A DNA stretch of 9,380 nucleotides from Cellvibrionales bacterium UBA1963. GTDB taxonomy: Bacteria > Pseudomonadota > Gammaproteobacteria > Pseudomonadales > UBA7434. This document shows positions 1 to 6,199 of the stretch, one piece after another. The stretch covers positions 2,971-12,350 of the forward strand of contig DDED01000090.1 of assembly GCA_002336035.1 (NCBI GenBank). Direction: 5' to 3'. Under the pieces are notes generated by a model, which worked only from the letters and a program-made list of their open reading frames with translations, was not told the DNA's origin and made no database searches. The position numbers were made by a program, and so were the translations under genes. Numbering within the stretch: position 1 is the first letter of the stretch; every line of letters starts with the position of its first letter.

Positions 1-174
1 TGCGGTTTTTTGGCCGTTCCTGTGCGAGCCGCTCACCAATAAGATGCTGGGCGATGCTTGCGGTTCTTTGGAATTATTAGCAGTAACGACAGAAGATAAC
101 GTCGAGAGCAGAAGTAAAGAACTTACAATAAATGTTGGAAATAACGTTTTCGCTATTGATTCGATGCCTAGCAT
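1..174 (-). CDS. Exported protein, N-terminal fragment (possible CobN/HmuS-like chelatase)
   Basis: An open reading frame of 58 codons starts at an ATG at 174 and runs off the left edge without a stop, so only the N-terminus is present. It begins with a short segment holding one Lys (K9), then a hydrophobic stretch (about residues 10-30) ending in VVTA, which fits a Sec signal peptide cleaved near residue 32. After a polar stretch comes SILLVSG, a beta-strand-like segment of the sort that opens large globular domains. A GGGAG at 186-190 (plus coordinates, minus strand) lies 11 nt upstream, rather far for a ribosome site. A TTG in the same frame further upstream is an alternative start. The gene follows the DUF2149 gene by 75 nt on the same strand. 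ExbB-like/DUF2149 pairs often adjoin CobN-type chelatase genes (HmuS in haem loci), so a periplasmic or envelope chelatase is a reasonable guess, but no CobN motif lies within this fragment. Confidence 0.5.
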   Translation of the reverse strand, partial: MLGIESIAKTLFPTFIVSSLLLLSTLSSVVTANNSKEPQASPSILLVSGSHRNGQKTA

Positions 175-249
175 GTATGGATTTACTCCCTTGCTGTTGC
201 TAAAACTATGTTTATTAGTGTGGTTGATGAAAATTTTCAAAGTTGGCAG

Positions 250-555
250 TTATTCAGGTACATAAACGATCGACCCATCGGGCATCTTATAAGCGATGCC
301 AGCCTTAACGCCTTCACCATTGCCGATTTCGCCGCTACTTTTATACGTTTCAATGGTTTCACCGTCTTTAATGATCAGCTCCATATCGGGTTGCCCAGCA
401 TTTTTAATCACAGTAACGGTTTCGTCTAAAAAAGGATTTAAAGGATTTTCAGCTATCGAAATTAACAATGCGGCAATTAATACTAAAAAAACATCAATTA
501 AATTAGCTACTGATAGCATCGGGTTTGCGGCTTCGTCTTCATCAAGTAAACGCAT
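250..555 (-). CDS. DUF2149 protein, ExbD-like membrane partner
   Basis: This 101-residue protein matches the DUF2149 family from memory of its conserved opening (LLDEDEAANPMLSVANLIDVF). One membrane helix spans about residues 15-36. It contains NLIDVFLVLIAALL, closely resembling the single helix of ExbD/TolR, whose Asp carries protons; here the matching residue is D21. The remaining ~60 residues, with a closing segment MPDGSIVYVPE, would be periplasmic if it inserts as ExbD does. It begins 5 nt after the stop of the ExbB-like gene, and its ribosome site (AAGGAA) lies in the end of that gene, so translational coupling is likely. I infer that the two form a proton-driven complex. In haem (hmu) and CobN-containing loci, DUF2149 genes sit next to a MotA/TolQ/ExbB gene, which agrees with the arrangement here. 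Family assignment is firm; the energising role is inference. Confidence 0.85.
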   Translation of the reverse strand: MRLLDEDEAANPMLSVANLIDVFLVLIAALLISIAENPLNPFLDETVTVIKNAGQPDMELIIKDGETIETYKSSGEIGNGEGVKAGIAYKMPDGSIVYVPE

Positions 556-560
556 TGTAT

Positions 561-1124
561 TTATTCCTTGTTGAGACGGTTTGTACGTTGAATCAGTGAC
601 CGATCGACATCCACTAATTCAATCGCAAGCCAGCGTTTTTTATAGCTAGCAATCCAAAACGTGATCGAAGAAATAACCAAGCCAAATATCACTGCAGAGA
701 AAGCGACCACTAAATTTTCACTGATGCCCTGAATGTTGCCATCGCTAAGACTTTTTAAGGCCGGCCCCATTGGCACCATGGTTGCGATCAAGCCCAGCAT
801 CGGTGCTAAACGGCTAATTGACCGAACCCCCTCTAATTGCTTCAGCGCTTCAATATCCAATTGATCACGATCGACATCGTGATCATGAACGCTAAGAGAG
901 AGGAGTGGATAGCCGGGGATAGCGATTGGAGTTTTACCATTAGCTAACTGCTGTAAACTGATTAAATATTGTGGCAAGGCTTTTTTTCTTTGCAGGGCCT
1001 GCATAAAAAAGGCGCCCGTTAAAAAAAAACTGTAGGCAAATAACACTGCCAGTAATAATAAAACGGGAGCAAGGAACAGCCCTGACACTTCATACATCAG
1101 ATTTTCTAACCAGGTAATAGACAT
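561..1124 (-). CDS. MotA/TolQ/ExbB family proton channel protein
   Basis: This inner-membrane protein has 187 residues from the chosen ATG at 1124, which has GAGAA 5 nt upstream. A longer reading from a TTG at 1178 adds 18 residues but lacks a ribosome site and puts charged residues ahead of the first helix. Three membrane segments are visible: about 17-40, 105-125 and 135-160. The last two form the ExbB/TolQ-type core, with RSISRLAPMLGLIATMVPMG and then SENLVVAFSAVIFGLVIS. The cytoplasmic loop between helices 1 and 2 carries an unusual HDHDVDRD run (80-87). Together with the downstream DUF2149 protein it probably forms a proton-driven motor that energises an outer-membrane or envelope process. 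No TonB or receptor gene is seen in the window. The gene is transcribed away from a Fur box about 200 bp upstream, so iron control is possible but not certain for this direction. Confidence 0.87.
   Translation of the reverse strand: MSITWLENLMYEVSGLFLAPVLLLLAVLFAYSFFLTGAFFMQALQRKKALPQYLISLQQLANGKTPIAIPGYPLLSLSVHDHDVDRDQLDIEALKQLEGVRSISRLAPMLGLIATMVPMGPALKSLSDGNIQGISENLVVAFSAVIFGLVISSITFWIASYKKRWLAIELVDVDRSLIQRTNRLNKE
862..885. repeat. Intragenic inverted repeat, 10-bp arms
   Basis: TGATCACGAT at 862-871 and ATCGTGATCA at 876-885 are perfect reverse complements separated by CGAC. The repeat sits inside the ExbB-like gene and encodes the His/Asp-rich HDHDVDRDQ stretch, whose GAT, CAC and CGT codons are enough to create the symmetry. 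There is no T-run beside it, so it is not a terminator. It is most likely a codon by-product. Confidence 0.5.
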
Positions 1125-1314
1125 GCATATTCTCGAAAAGTGGCGTATTCGGTTGGGAAAAACAGGCGGCGTCAGCAACAGTATTGCCTTCTAAGCCAAG
1201 CTTATCTTTTTTTAAGGCACCAATGATAATGGTTGGCATTACTATTTACAACTTATCCAAAGAGACTGGATTTTTTTATTCCAAGCGATTGATATAGTTG
1301 GATTTTTAAATTGA

Positions 1315-1343
1315 TTGACCTCATTGATGAGAATGATTATTAT
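1315..1343 (+). promoter_or_regulatory. Sigma70-type promoter for the TPR-like gene
   Basis: TTGACC at 1315-1320 (5 of 6 to the -35 consensus) is followed after exactly 17 bp by TATTAT at 1338-1343 (5 of 6 to the -10 consensus). Transcription would begin near 1350, giving a leader of about 50 nt to the GTG start at 1403. The Fur box covers the spacer and reaches into the -10 element, the classic layout for iron repression. Confidence 0.65.
1328..1342. promoter_or_regulatory. Fur box (iron-responsive operator)
   Basis: TGAGAATGATTATTA matches the Fur 7-1-7 consensus TGATAATnATTATCA at 12 of 14 defined positions. The wider stretch 1329-1347 matches the 19-bp Fur consensus at 15 of 19. It overlaps the spacer and -10 of the rightward promoter, so Fur with iron would block that promoter. 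Whether it also controls the leftward ExbB-like operon is not clear, because it lies about 200 bp from that gene's start. Confidence 0.7.
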
Positions 1344-1402
1344 TATTATGCACATTAAGCGTGGCCAGTTGGCCGAAATACACCATATTGCAGGAATTAA
1401 TC

Positions 1403-1924
1403 GTGACTCAGCAAAAGTTTCTTTGTTCTAATCATCTGGCGTTTCTTAAGCAAAGCCCCTACAAAGCCTTAGCCGTTTATAAGAGGACGCTTTCCGATGG
1501 GCAGGCGTATTTTCAGGAGGGAGCGGTAGAGCGATCAAGGGATTGCTTTGGTGCAGCTTTAGATTCGGCGGAGATCATCCTTGAAGCTGGAATTCTCGAC
1601 CCTATATCAGCGGTTAATTATTTGATCACGTCAACCATATTATTATCCACCAGCTTGAGTCGCTTGGGTGACTATGAGCTCAGTCAATTGTATTTGGTGT
1701 TAGCACGGCATCGTTTAGACGCGATCAATCAAACGTTTCATCCCACCACTCAACTTCGTCATCATCTTAATGAATGCATTAAGGCATTGGATGTGACCTA
1801 CAAGGCGTTGTTTAAGGGCTGGGTTCATGAGGAGCAATTTGAACCTGTTGATGTGAGCCATCAAGGTCTTCCCGTCAGTGGCTATAACAGTAAATTCAGC
1901 GGCGCTAGTCGGACGTTGCACTAA
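1403..1924 (+). CDS. Fur-regulated helical, TPR-like protein of unknown function
   Basis: I do not recognise a named family. The chosen start is GTG at 1403, which has AGGAA 6 nt upstream; a GTG at 1361 gives 14 more residues but has no ribosome site. The 173-residue product has no signal peptide or membrane helix and looks all-helical. The stretch YFQEGAVERSRDCFGAALDSAEIILEA, then a second helix pair with SRLGDYELSQLYLVLARHRLDAI, has the small/large residue spacing of tetratricopeptide repeats, so a cytosolic protein-protein adaptor is plausible. The C-terminal 40 residues are polar and probably disordered. It is the first gene behind a promoter overlapped by a Fur box, so it should be made under iron starvation, probably together with the next gene 66 nt downstream. 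Function is unknown. Confidence 0.75.
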   Translation: MTQQKFLCSNHLAFLKQSPYKALAVYKRTLSDGQAYFQEGAVERSRDCFGAALDSAEIILEAGILDPISAVNYLITSTILLSTSLSRLGDYELSQLYLVLARHRLDAINQTFHPTTQLRHHLNECIKALDVTYKALFKGWVHEEQFEPVDVSHQGLPVSGYNSKFSGASRTLH

Positions 1925-1990
1925 GCCGAACAAAATTAAATCGGATGAAAAAAGCCGTTTAGCAGACGAATAATAACAAAAGGAGACATT

Positions 1991-2326
1991 ATGCACGTCC
2001 AAAAGTGCCCGTTACAATATTGGTTTATAACGTCTACTGGACTGGCGCAGGAAACCGACCTGTTCAGCTTGCGCGTAGCCGATGATTTTTCGACAATATT
2101 AAGGCAGCGAATTATTCAGCAGTTAAGACGTGGCTACCATGAATTATTGGTCGAGTGCTGTGAGCAGGCAGGGATAGAGTTAGAAGGCCAGTGGCCACAA
2201 TTCCATGATTTTGATGCGGATGGCTTTTTAATCACTACTGAGCGCAGTAAGATTCGAATTTCTTTCGCTCGGCGCTGTGATGACGTGATGCTTGTGCGCC
2301 AGCAACTGCTTAACTTGATCGCTTAG
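1991..2326 (+). CDS. Small hypothetical protein in the iron-responsive unit
   Basis: The 111-residue product is not a family I recognise. The start is well supported: AAAGGAG at 1979-1985 lies 5 nt before the ATG. There is no signal peptide or membrane helix. The middle (about 34-60) is likely helical and basic then acidic (RQRIIQQLRRGYHELLVECCEQAGIE). Near the end, GFLITTERSKIRISFARRCDDV suggests two beta-strands, so a small alpha/beta fold is likely. Cysteines occur at 6, 53, 54 and 97, but not in a metal-site spacing. The gene follows the TPR-like gene by 66 nt with no terminator between, so it probably shares the Fur-controlled transcript. It ends 15 nt from the convergent stop of the Rieske oxygenase gene. 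The iron link comes from context only. Confidence 0.72.
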   Translation: MHVQKCPLQYWFITSTGLAQETDLFSLRVADDFSTILRQRIIQQLRRGYHELLVECCEQAGIELEGQWPQFHDFDADGFLITTERSKIRISFARRCDDVMLVRQQLLNLIA

Positions 2327-2341
2327 CGCCCTTTTCAGTCA

Positions 2342-3469
2342 TTATTTTTCGAGCGCATCAGCCATTTCTTGATAGGCGGCTAGATTAGCAGGCCACTCCA
2401 GTCGAGGTTCACTTTTATCGTAGACTTTGCGCTGTTTTAAGCTGTCAGGAATCTCATCCGTAGGAACAAGAAATTGCTCATACCATTGCCTGAGACGTGT
2501 CACTGGCCCGTCGCCATCGCAAAGGATAGGGTTATTAATGGGTGTTTTGTTTTGCCAAATGTGCATGTCAGCGAACACGCCTTTTTCTTCTGACATGACC
2601 ATCACTTCTTTCACGTATTCAATTTGAGCGTCAATATCACCTTCCATCCCTTCTGGAACGCGCTCTTTAAAGCCCGCAAGAAATTCGAAGCTGTCCATTG
2701 AAGTTGGTACGTTCATGACTAGCGACATAAAGTTGTGAGGTTCTGTGACGGTCCCACCGCTCATTTTTTGGTGATGGATCATGTAACCAGGCCCATAATA
2801 GGTCGCGGTTGATTGTGCTTTGCCCATAAATTCAGTATTGGTCTCCTGAATTTGGGTGTACGTATGCCCTTCACAGATGTTAATAAATTTATCAACCGCT
2901 GGTAAGCCATGAACCGGTCCAAAGTGGGCCTTGTCAGCCATGTTATCGATGAGTTCACGTGCATTATTGGGAATGGGTACACGACGAATCACCCAGGGTG
3001 TCCAGCCGTCTTCCAGAACCATAGGGTCTTCAGGAATGGCTTGCTCAGGAATCGGTGGGCCGCCATCGGGGTCATGCCAGATGTACACTAATTGGTTGAT
3101 CTCTGTCGTTGGCCAACTTTTAATTCTGGCGCGTTGAGGAATTGAATTGGCATAAGGAATATCATTGCATATGCCGTCGCTGCCCCAGCTCCACTCATGA
3201 AAAGGACACACCACAGAATCGCCTTTGACACAGCCATCGGCTAGGTTTGCGCCCATGTGGGGGCAAAAGGCATCCAGCACATGCAAGGTATTGGTTTCTT
3301 CGCCGCGATAGGCGACCAACGATGTACCAAAGTAATCGAGTTTGGTCGGCTGACTAGCGAACTCATAACCTGCACCAATACAAAACCATCCACGTGGATA
3401 ACGCGTCGGCAGTGAACTTTCAATGCGGTATGGTGGCGGTAAGTCTTGATTAATCGGTATGCTTTTCAT
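2342..3469 (-). CDS. Rieske non-haem iron oxygenase, KshA-like (3-ketosteroid 9-alpha-hydroxylase type)
   Basis: The start is ATG at 3469 with AGGAA 6 nt upstream; an in-frame GTG at 3490 adds seven residues and would overlap that ribosome site. The product has 375 residues. The Rieske 2Fe-2S cluster ligands are C69-P-H71 and C88-P-F-H91. The catalytic iron motif N176-x2-D179-x2-H182-x4-H187 is intact, and D301 in ADMHIWQNK is the likely third iron ligand. The linked block INNPILCDGDGPVTRLRQWYEQF and the ligand spacing resemble actinobacterial KshA, which hydroxylates C9 of 3-ketosteroids and opens ring B. Related enzymes include cholesterol 7-desaturases and other terpenoid oxygenases, so the substrate is open. 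KshA needs a reductase (KshB), and none is encoded here. It has its own promoter and lies 140 nt downstream of the PQQ dehydrogenase gene on the same strand. The enzyme class is certain; the steroid role is likely but unproven. Confidence 0.88.
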   Translation of the reverse strand: MKSIPINQDLPPPYRIESSLPTRYPRGWFCIGAGYEFASQPTKLDYFGTSLVAYRGEETNTLHVLDAFCPHMGANLADGCVKGDSVVCPFHEWSWGSDGICNDIPYANSIPQRARIKSWPTTEINQLVYIWHDPDGGPPIPEQAIPEDPMVLEDGWTPWVIRRVPIPNNARELIDNMADKAHFGPVHGLPAVDKFINICEGHTYTQIQETNTEFMGKAQSTATYYGPGYMIHHQKMSGGTVTEPHNFMSLVMNVPTSMDSFEFLAGFKERVPEGMEGDIDAQIEYVKEVMVMSEEKGVFADMHIWQNKTPINNPILCDGDGPVTRLRQWYEQFLVPTDEIPDSLKQRKVYDKSEPRLEWPANLAAYQEMADALEK

Positions 3470-3494
3470 TGGATATTCCTTTTTCAACACACTA

Positions 3495-3500
3495 ATTATA
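3495..3500 (-). promoter_or_regulatory. -10 element of the oxygenase promoter
   Basis: Read on the minus strand this is a perfect TATAAT, 26 nt before the oxygenase ATG, implying a short leader of roughly 19 nt. No good -35 hexamer stands at 16-18 bp (ATCTTC at 17), which fits a promoter that needs an activator. One arm of the 9-bp inverted repeat lies in the spacer. Confidence 0.5.
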
Positions 3501-3508
3501 CGACGCTT

Positions 3509-3554
3509 GCTGAAAAAGAAGATTGCCTATTGTTAAGAACGAGCATTTTTCAGC
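3509..3554. repeat. Inverted repeat at the oxygenase promoter, possible operator
   Basis: GCTGAAAAA at 3509-3517 and TTTTTCAGC at 3546-3554 are perfect 9-bp reverse complements 28 bp apart. On the minus strand one arm lies between -35 and -10 of the oxygenase promoter and the other about 50 bp upstream of the -10. Half-sites placed this way could bind a dimeric or looping regulator. The spacing is too wide for a simple TetR operator and the site is too far from a T-run to be a terminator. Confidence 0.4.
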
Positions 3555-3579
3555 TTACGAATCGTTTATTTTGAGCTCA

Positions 3580-3600
3580 ATGCCTGCAAAATCCAGGCAT
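3580..3600 (-). terminator. Stem-loop after the PQQ dehydrogenase gene (weak terminator candidate)
   Basis: ATGCCTG (3580-3586) and CAGGCAT (3594-3600) pair over 7 bp with a 7-nt loop, starting 9 nt after the dehydrogenase stop codon. No U-run follows on the minus strand, so a standard intrinsic terminator is not met. It may be a partial terminator or a 3' end-protecting stem. A perfect palindrome TTGAGCTCAA (3571-3580) abuts it on the downstream side. Confidence 0.3.
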
Positions 3601-3609
3601 ATCTGAACC

Positions 3610-5865
3610 TTATTTGGCGGCAGAAGGCAGGGCAAACGCTAAGTATTGATCGCCGGCAGCGGTGCCTAATTTCCCGCCGCCGCAGCTAATGACGATATAC
3701 TGCTTGCCATTGATTTGATACGTGCTGGGGGTTGCATAACCGGCGCTAGGTAATTGATATTGCCACAGTAATTGTCCTGAAGACTTATCAAAAATCCGCA
3801 GTTTTTCATCGCTGCTGGCCGCGATAATCAGCAAGCCGCCGGCAGTGACTACGGGCCCGCCATAGTTTCGGGTGCCGGTAGGCGCAATACCTTCTGCGGT
3901 CAGCTCGGCATATTCACCCAGAGGAACTTGCCATTGGCGCTTACCCGTCACCAAATTAATCGCATTTAACGTGCCCCACGGGGGTTTAACTGCAGGGTAA
4001 TAGCGCTCGTCAGTAAAGGGTGCATAGCCACCAAACACGTAAGTAGTTTGCATTTCAAGACGATTGATATCGCTACTAACCGCGCTGGCAGCGGGTGAAG
4101 AGGGGGCAGATGGTTTGGCGGTGCCGTGTTCATCTTCACTGTTTGACAACGATGCGCTAAGTGCGAAGACGTAGTCAACAACGTTGCTGCGCTCTTTTTC
4201 AGATAAATAGTTAAAAGGCATCATTCGGCCTTTGCCCGCGTTGACAATGGCGATTGCATCTTGCTTGTTACCGCGAAGATTAATGTCGGCAAGTGCGGGA
4301 GCGTAAGGGTAAAAGCCTTGCAGTTGATCGCCGTGACAGCCCCCACAGTGTTGTTTAAACACTAATTTCCCTTGATCGCTGTCGCTGTTCACTGAAAGCT
4401 CAAGAGGTACCATATTGATTAAATTGGCGTCTTCCATGGCATTGATGTAATAAAGATTTGTTGCCGGATCATAAGCGCCGCCGCCCCAGTTTGCGCCGCC
4501 GTAAAAGCCTGGAAATAGAATGCTAGGTTGAATACCCGGTGGACGAAAATAGGCAAAGGGTGCGGCCGCATCGTATTGCTTTTTAACATAGTCATAGGCG
4601 GCAGAATTAATATCCGTAATCATATCGGGAGTAAATGCTTGGCGGGTAAAGGGTTCAGGCAACGTGACGCGAGGCTGAGTTGGTGAGGCGTATTCACCAT
4701 TAATGGGACTGGCTGGAGTTGCAACTTCTTCAATTGGAAAGATCGGTTTACCGCTGTCTCGATCTAATAAATAGAGAACGCCTTGCTTTGACGCCTGCAC
4801 GACAACATCTTTTTTTTCGCCGTCACTATGAAGCGTTGCCAGCGTGGGTGCAGAGCTTAAATCACGATCCCATAAATCATGGTGAACCGTTTGGTAATGC
4901 CAAATGCGTTCCCCGGTTTTTGCATTGAGCGCTAGAATTGAATTAGCAAAAAGGTTGTCACCTTCGCGTGTTGAACCGTTAAAGTCAGGCGTAGCTGATC
5001 CGGTAGGCACATAGACCACGCCACGGCCAACGTCGACACTTAGGCCTGCCCAGGCATTGGCGCCACCGCCTGTGCGCCAGTGTTCTTCCGGCCAAGTGTC
5101 ATAGCCTACCTCGCCTTCGTGGGGTAAAGTATGAAATGTCCAAACTAGCGCACCGGTCACAGTGCTGTAGGCGCGAATATCCCCCGGGGCTGCTCCAAAG
5201 GTCTCATTAACAGCGGTGCCGATAATAATCAGGTCTTCAAAAATAACGCCAGGCGATGGGGCATAGACAGAAATCTTGTTAACATCACGTCCCAGACCAG
5301 CCCTTAAATCCACCTTTCCGTTATCACCGAAATCAGTAATTGTTTGACCCGTATTGGCGTCAATGGCGAGTAAGTGATGCGAGGTGGTAAATAAAATTCG
5401 CTGTTGCTGGTTGTGTTTATTTTGCCAGTAACTTAACCCGCGCATAAAAGACAGGCCCACTGGGTCGGTATTTGTAGGCCGTGTCCAGACCTCTTTGCCG
5501 GTATCGGCTTGCAGGGCAAACACATTGTACTTGGGGTTTCGCCCGTAAAGAATTCCGTTCACAATGATGGTGTTGATTTGCAGCTCTGAGGTGGCAGAAA
5601 TAGCTTCATTTTTGGCGCTATGGTAGGACCAAGCGAGATCAAGGTTAGCAACATTACGAGTATTAATTTCAGTCAACGTTGAGTAGTGACTGTTACCGGC
5701 GTCGCCACCGTAATGACCCCAATTTTGAAAGTCGCCATTTATCTCTTTAGCGAATTGAATTGAAGAAGGTTGGCAAGCAATTAGTGCGAGCATCATCAGG
5801 GTATACATGGCTAGAGATCGAAGTCGATGTGCTGCTGTTGGAGTGATCATTTTCTGAGTGGTCAT
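3610..5865 (-). CDS. Lipoprotein PQQ-dependent dehydrogenase with inserted cytochrome c domain
   Basis: This is a 751-residue quinoprotein that should oxidise an alcohol or sugar outside the inner membrane and pass electrons through haem c to the respiratory chain. A hydrophobic segment ends in LALIAC, a lipobox with C31, so it is a predicted lipoprotein. The propeller starts near residue 48 (WGHYGGDAGNSHYS). GGGANAWAG (267-274) and VPTGSATPDF lead to HHDLWDRD, where D330 matches the catalytic Asp of membrane glucose dehydrogenase. K360 in SKQGVLYLLDRDSGKP is the expected PQQ-contacting Lys. A c-type haem domain is inserted late in the propeller: C507-x-x-C510-H511, with M548 or M549 as likely axial ligand. 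A Pro/Ala/Ser-rich linker (about 581-598) precedes the last blades. No PQQ synthesis gene is nearby. The ATG at 5865 has only a weak, distant GGTGA, so an internal start such as M6 is possible. Substrate unknown; the KshA-like neighbour suggests a sterol or terpenoid alcohol. Confidence 0.9.
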   Translation of the reverse strand: MTTQKMITPTAAHRLRSLAMYTLMMLALIACQPSSIQFAKEINGDFQNWGHYGGDAGNSHYSTLTEINTRNVANLDLAWSYHSAKNEAISATSELQINTIIVNGILYGRNPKYNVFALQADTGKEVWTRPTNTDPVGLSFMRGLSYWQNKHNQQQRILFTTSHHLLAIDANTGQTITDFGDNGKVDLRAGLGRDVNKISVYAPSPGVIFEDLIIIGTAVNETFGAAPGDIRAYSTVTGALVWTFHTLPHEGEVGYDTWPEEHWRTGGGANAWAGLSVDVGRGVVYVPTGSATPDFNGSTREGDNLFANSILALNAKTGERIWHYQTVHHDLWDRDLSSAPTLATLHSDGEKKDVVVQASKQGVLYLLDRDSGKPIFPIEEVATPASPINGEYASPTQPRVTLPEPFTRQAFTPDMITDINSAAYDYVKKQYDAAAPFAYFRPPGIQPSILFPGFYGGANWGGGAYDPATNLYYINAMEDANLINMVPLELSVNSDSDQGKLVFKQHCGGCHGDQLQGFYPYAPALADINLRGNKQDAIAIVNAGKGRMMPFNYLSEKERSNVVDYVFALSASLSNSEDEHGTAKPSAPSSPAASAVSSDINRLEMQTTYVFGGYAPFTDERYYPAVKPPWGTLNAINLVTGKRQWQVPLGEYAELTAEGIAPTGTRNYGGPVVTAGGLLIIAASSDEKLRIFDKSSGQLLWQYQLPSAGYATPSTYQINGKQYIVISCGGGKLGTAAGDQYLAFALPSAAK

Positions 5866-6199
5866 TTATTATTATTCACCGGTTGATGCCTAGTATTTAA
5901 GATCTAAAGGTAAAGTATAAATAACTTTATCGCAATGATATATAAGCGCAAATTAAGACCAATAAGTAGGATCGTCATGATAGGGTAAGTATTAACTTTT
6001 CTGGGCTTTAACCATCATGCGTTTGCGCAGCGAAAAAAAATCAAGGACAAACACTGTGCTGAATAAAATAAAGGTACGCGTTATTAACAACTTGTATAAT
6101 GATCGACTGAAATTACATGCTTAAATCCAATGTCGAGTTAATAAGTTTTCAACAGGGCAGTCATTAATTTTTATGCCATGAATTGACGAGAACATAACA
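5866..6199. other. Divergent intergenic region between PQQ dehydrogenase and DUF1214 operon
   Basis: I see no gene in these 334 AT-rich bases. A short inverted repeat, TAAAGT (5911-5916) and ACTTTA (5924-5929), lies 45-65 bp before the dehydrogenase start and could be an operator. A TATAAT stands at 6095-6100 for the rightward operon. TGCG-TTTG-CGCA near 6018-6029 is a minor stem. No leftward promoter could be assigned with confidence. Confidence 0.5.
6095..6100 (+). promoter_or_regulatory. Possible -10 element of the DUF1214-sulfotransferase operon
   Basis: A perfect TATAAT stands on the plus strand about 100 nt before the first gene of the operon. No -35 hexamer is visible at 16-18 bp, so either an activator is needed or the match is chance in AT-rich DNA. 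Confidence 0.35.

Larger units (their letters stand above)
1125..1402. other. Divergent intergenic region between ExbB-like gene and TPR-like gene
   Basis: No convincing gene lies here. It holds the rightward promoter and Fur box described separately. A weaker Fur-like stretch is at 1224-1238: the left half TGATAAT is perfect, and the right half matches the consensus at 4 of 7 positions. I could not identify a clear leftward promoter for the ExbB-like gene. A 49-codon minus-strand frame (1090-1239) overlaps the ExbB-like start and has no ribosome site, so I did not call it. Confidence 0.5.

Noticed and set aside
44..429. Two plus-strand open frames of 73 codons each
   Set aside because: They lie antisense to the exported-protein start and the DUF2149 gene, have no ribosome site, and their products look like no protein family.
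862..885. Perfect inverted repeat in the ExbB-like gene as a regulatory hairpin
   Set aside because: The symmetry is fully explained by repeated GAT/CAC/CGT codons for the His/Asp-rich stretch, so I keep it only as a low-weight repeat.
1125..1178. Longer N-terminus for the ExbB-like protein from a TTG at 1178
   Set aside because: The ATG at 1124 has a ribosome site 5 nt away and begins the usual short segment before helix 1; the extension has neither support.
1090..1239. Minus-strand 49-codon frame starting MPTIIIGALKK upstream of the ExbB-like gene
   Set aside because: It overlaps the ExbB-like start in another frame and lacks a ribosome site at a usable distance.
1361..1402. GTG start at 1361 for the TPR-like protein
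   Set aside because: No ribosome site precedes it, and it lies only about 10 nt after the predicted transcription start; the GTG at 1403 has AGGAA at good spacing.
1715..2002. Minus-strand 95-codon frame
   Set aside because: It is a shadow of the TPR-like gene and covers the ribosome site of the next gene.
2327..2341. Possible two-way terminator between the convergent small gene and oxygenase gene
   Set aside because: Only 15 nt lie between the stops and no stem with a T-run can be drawn.
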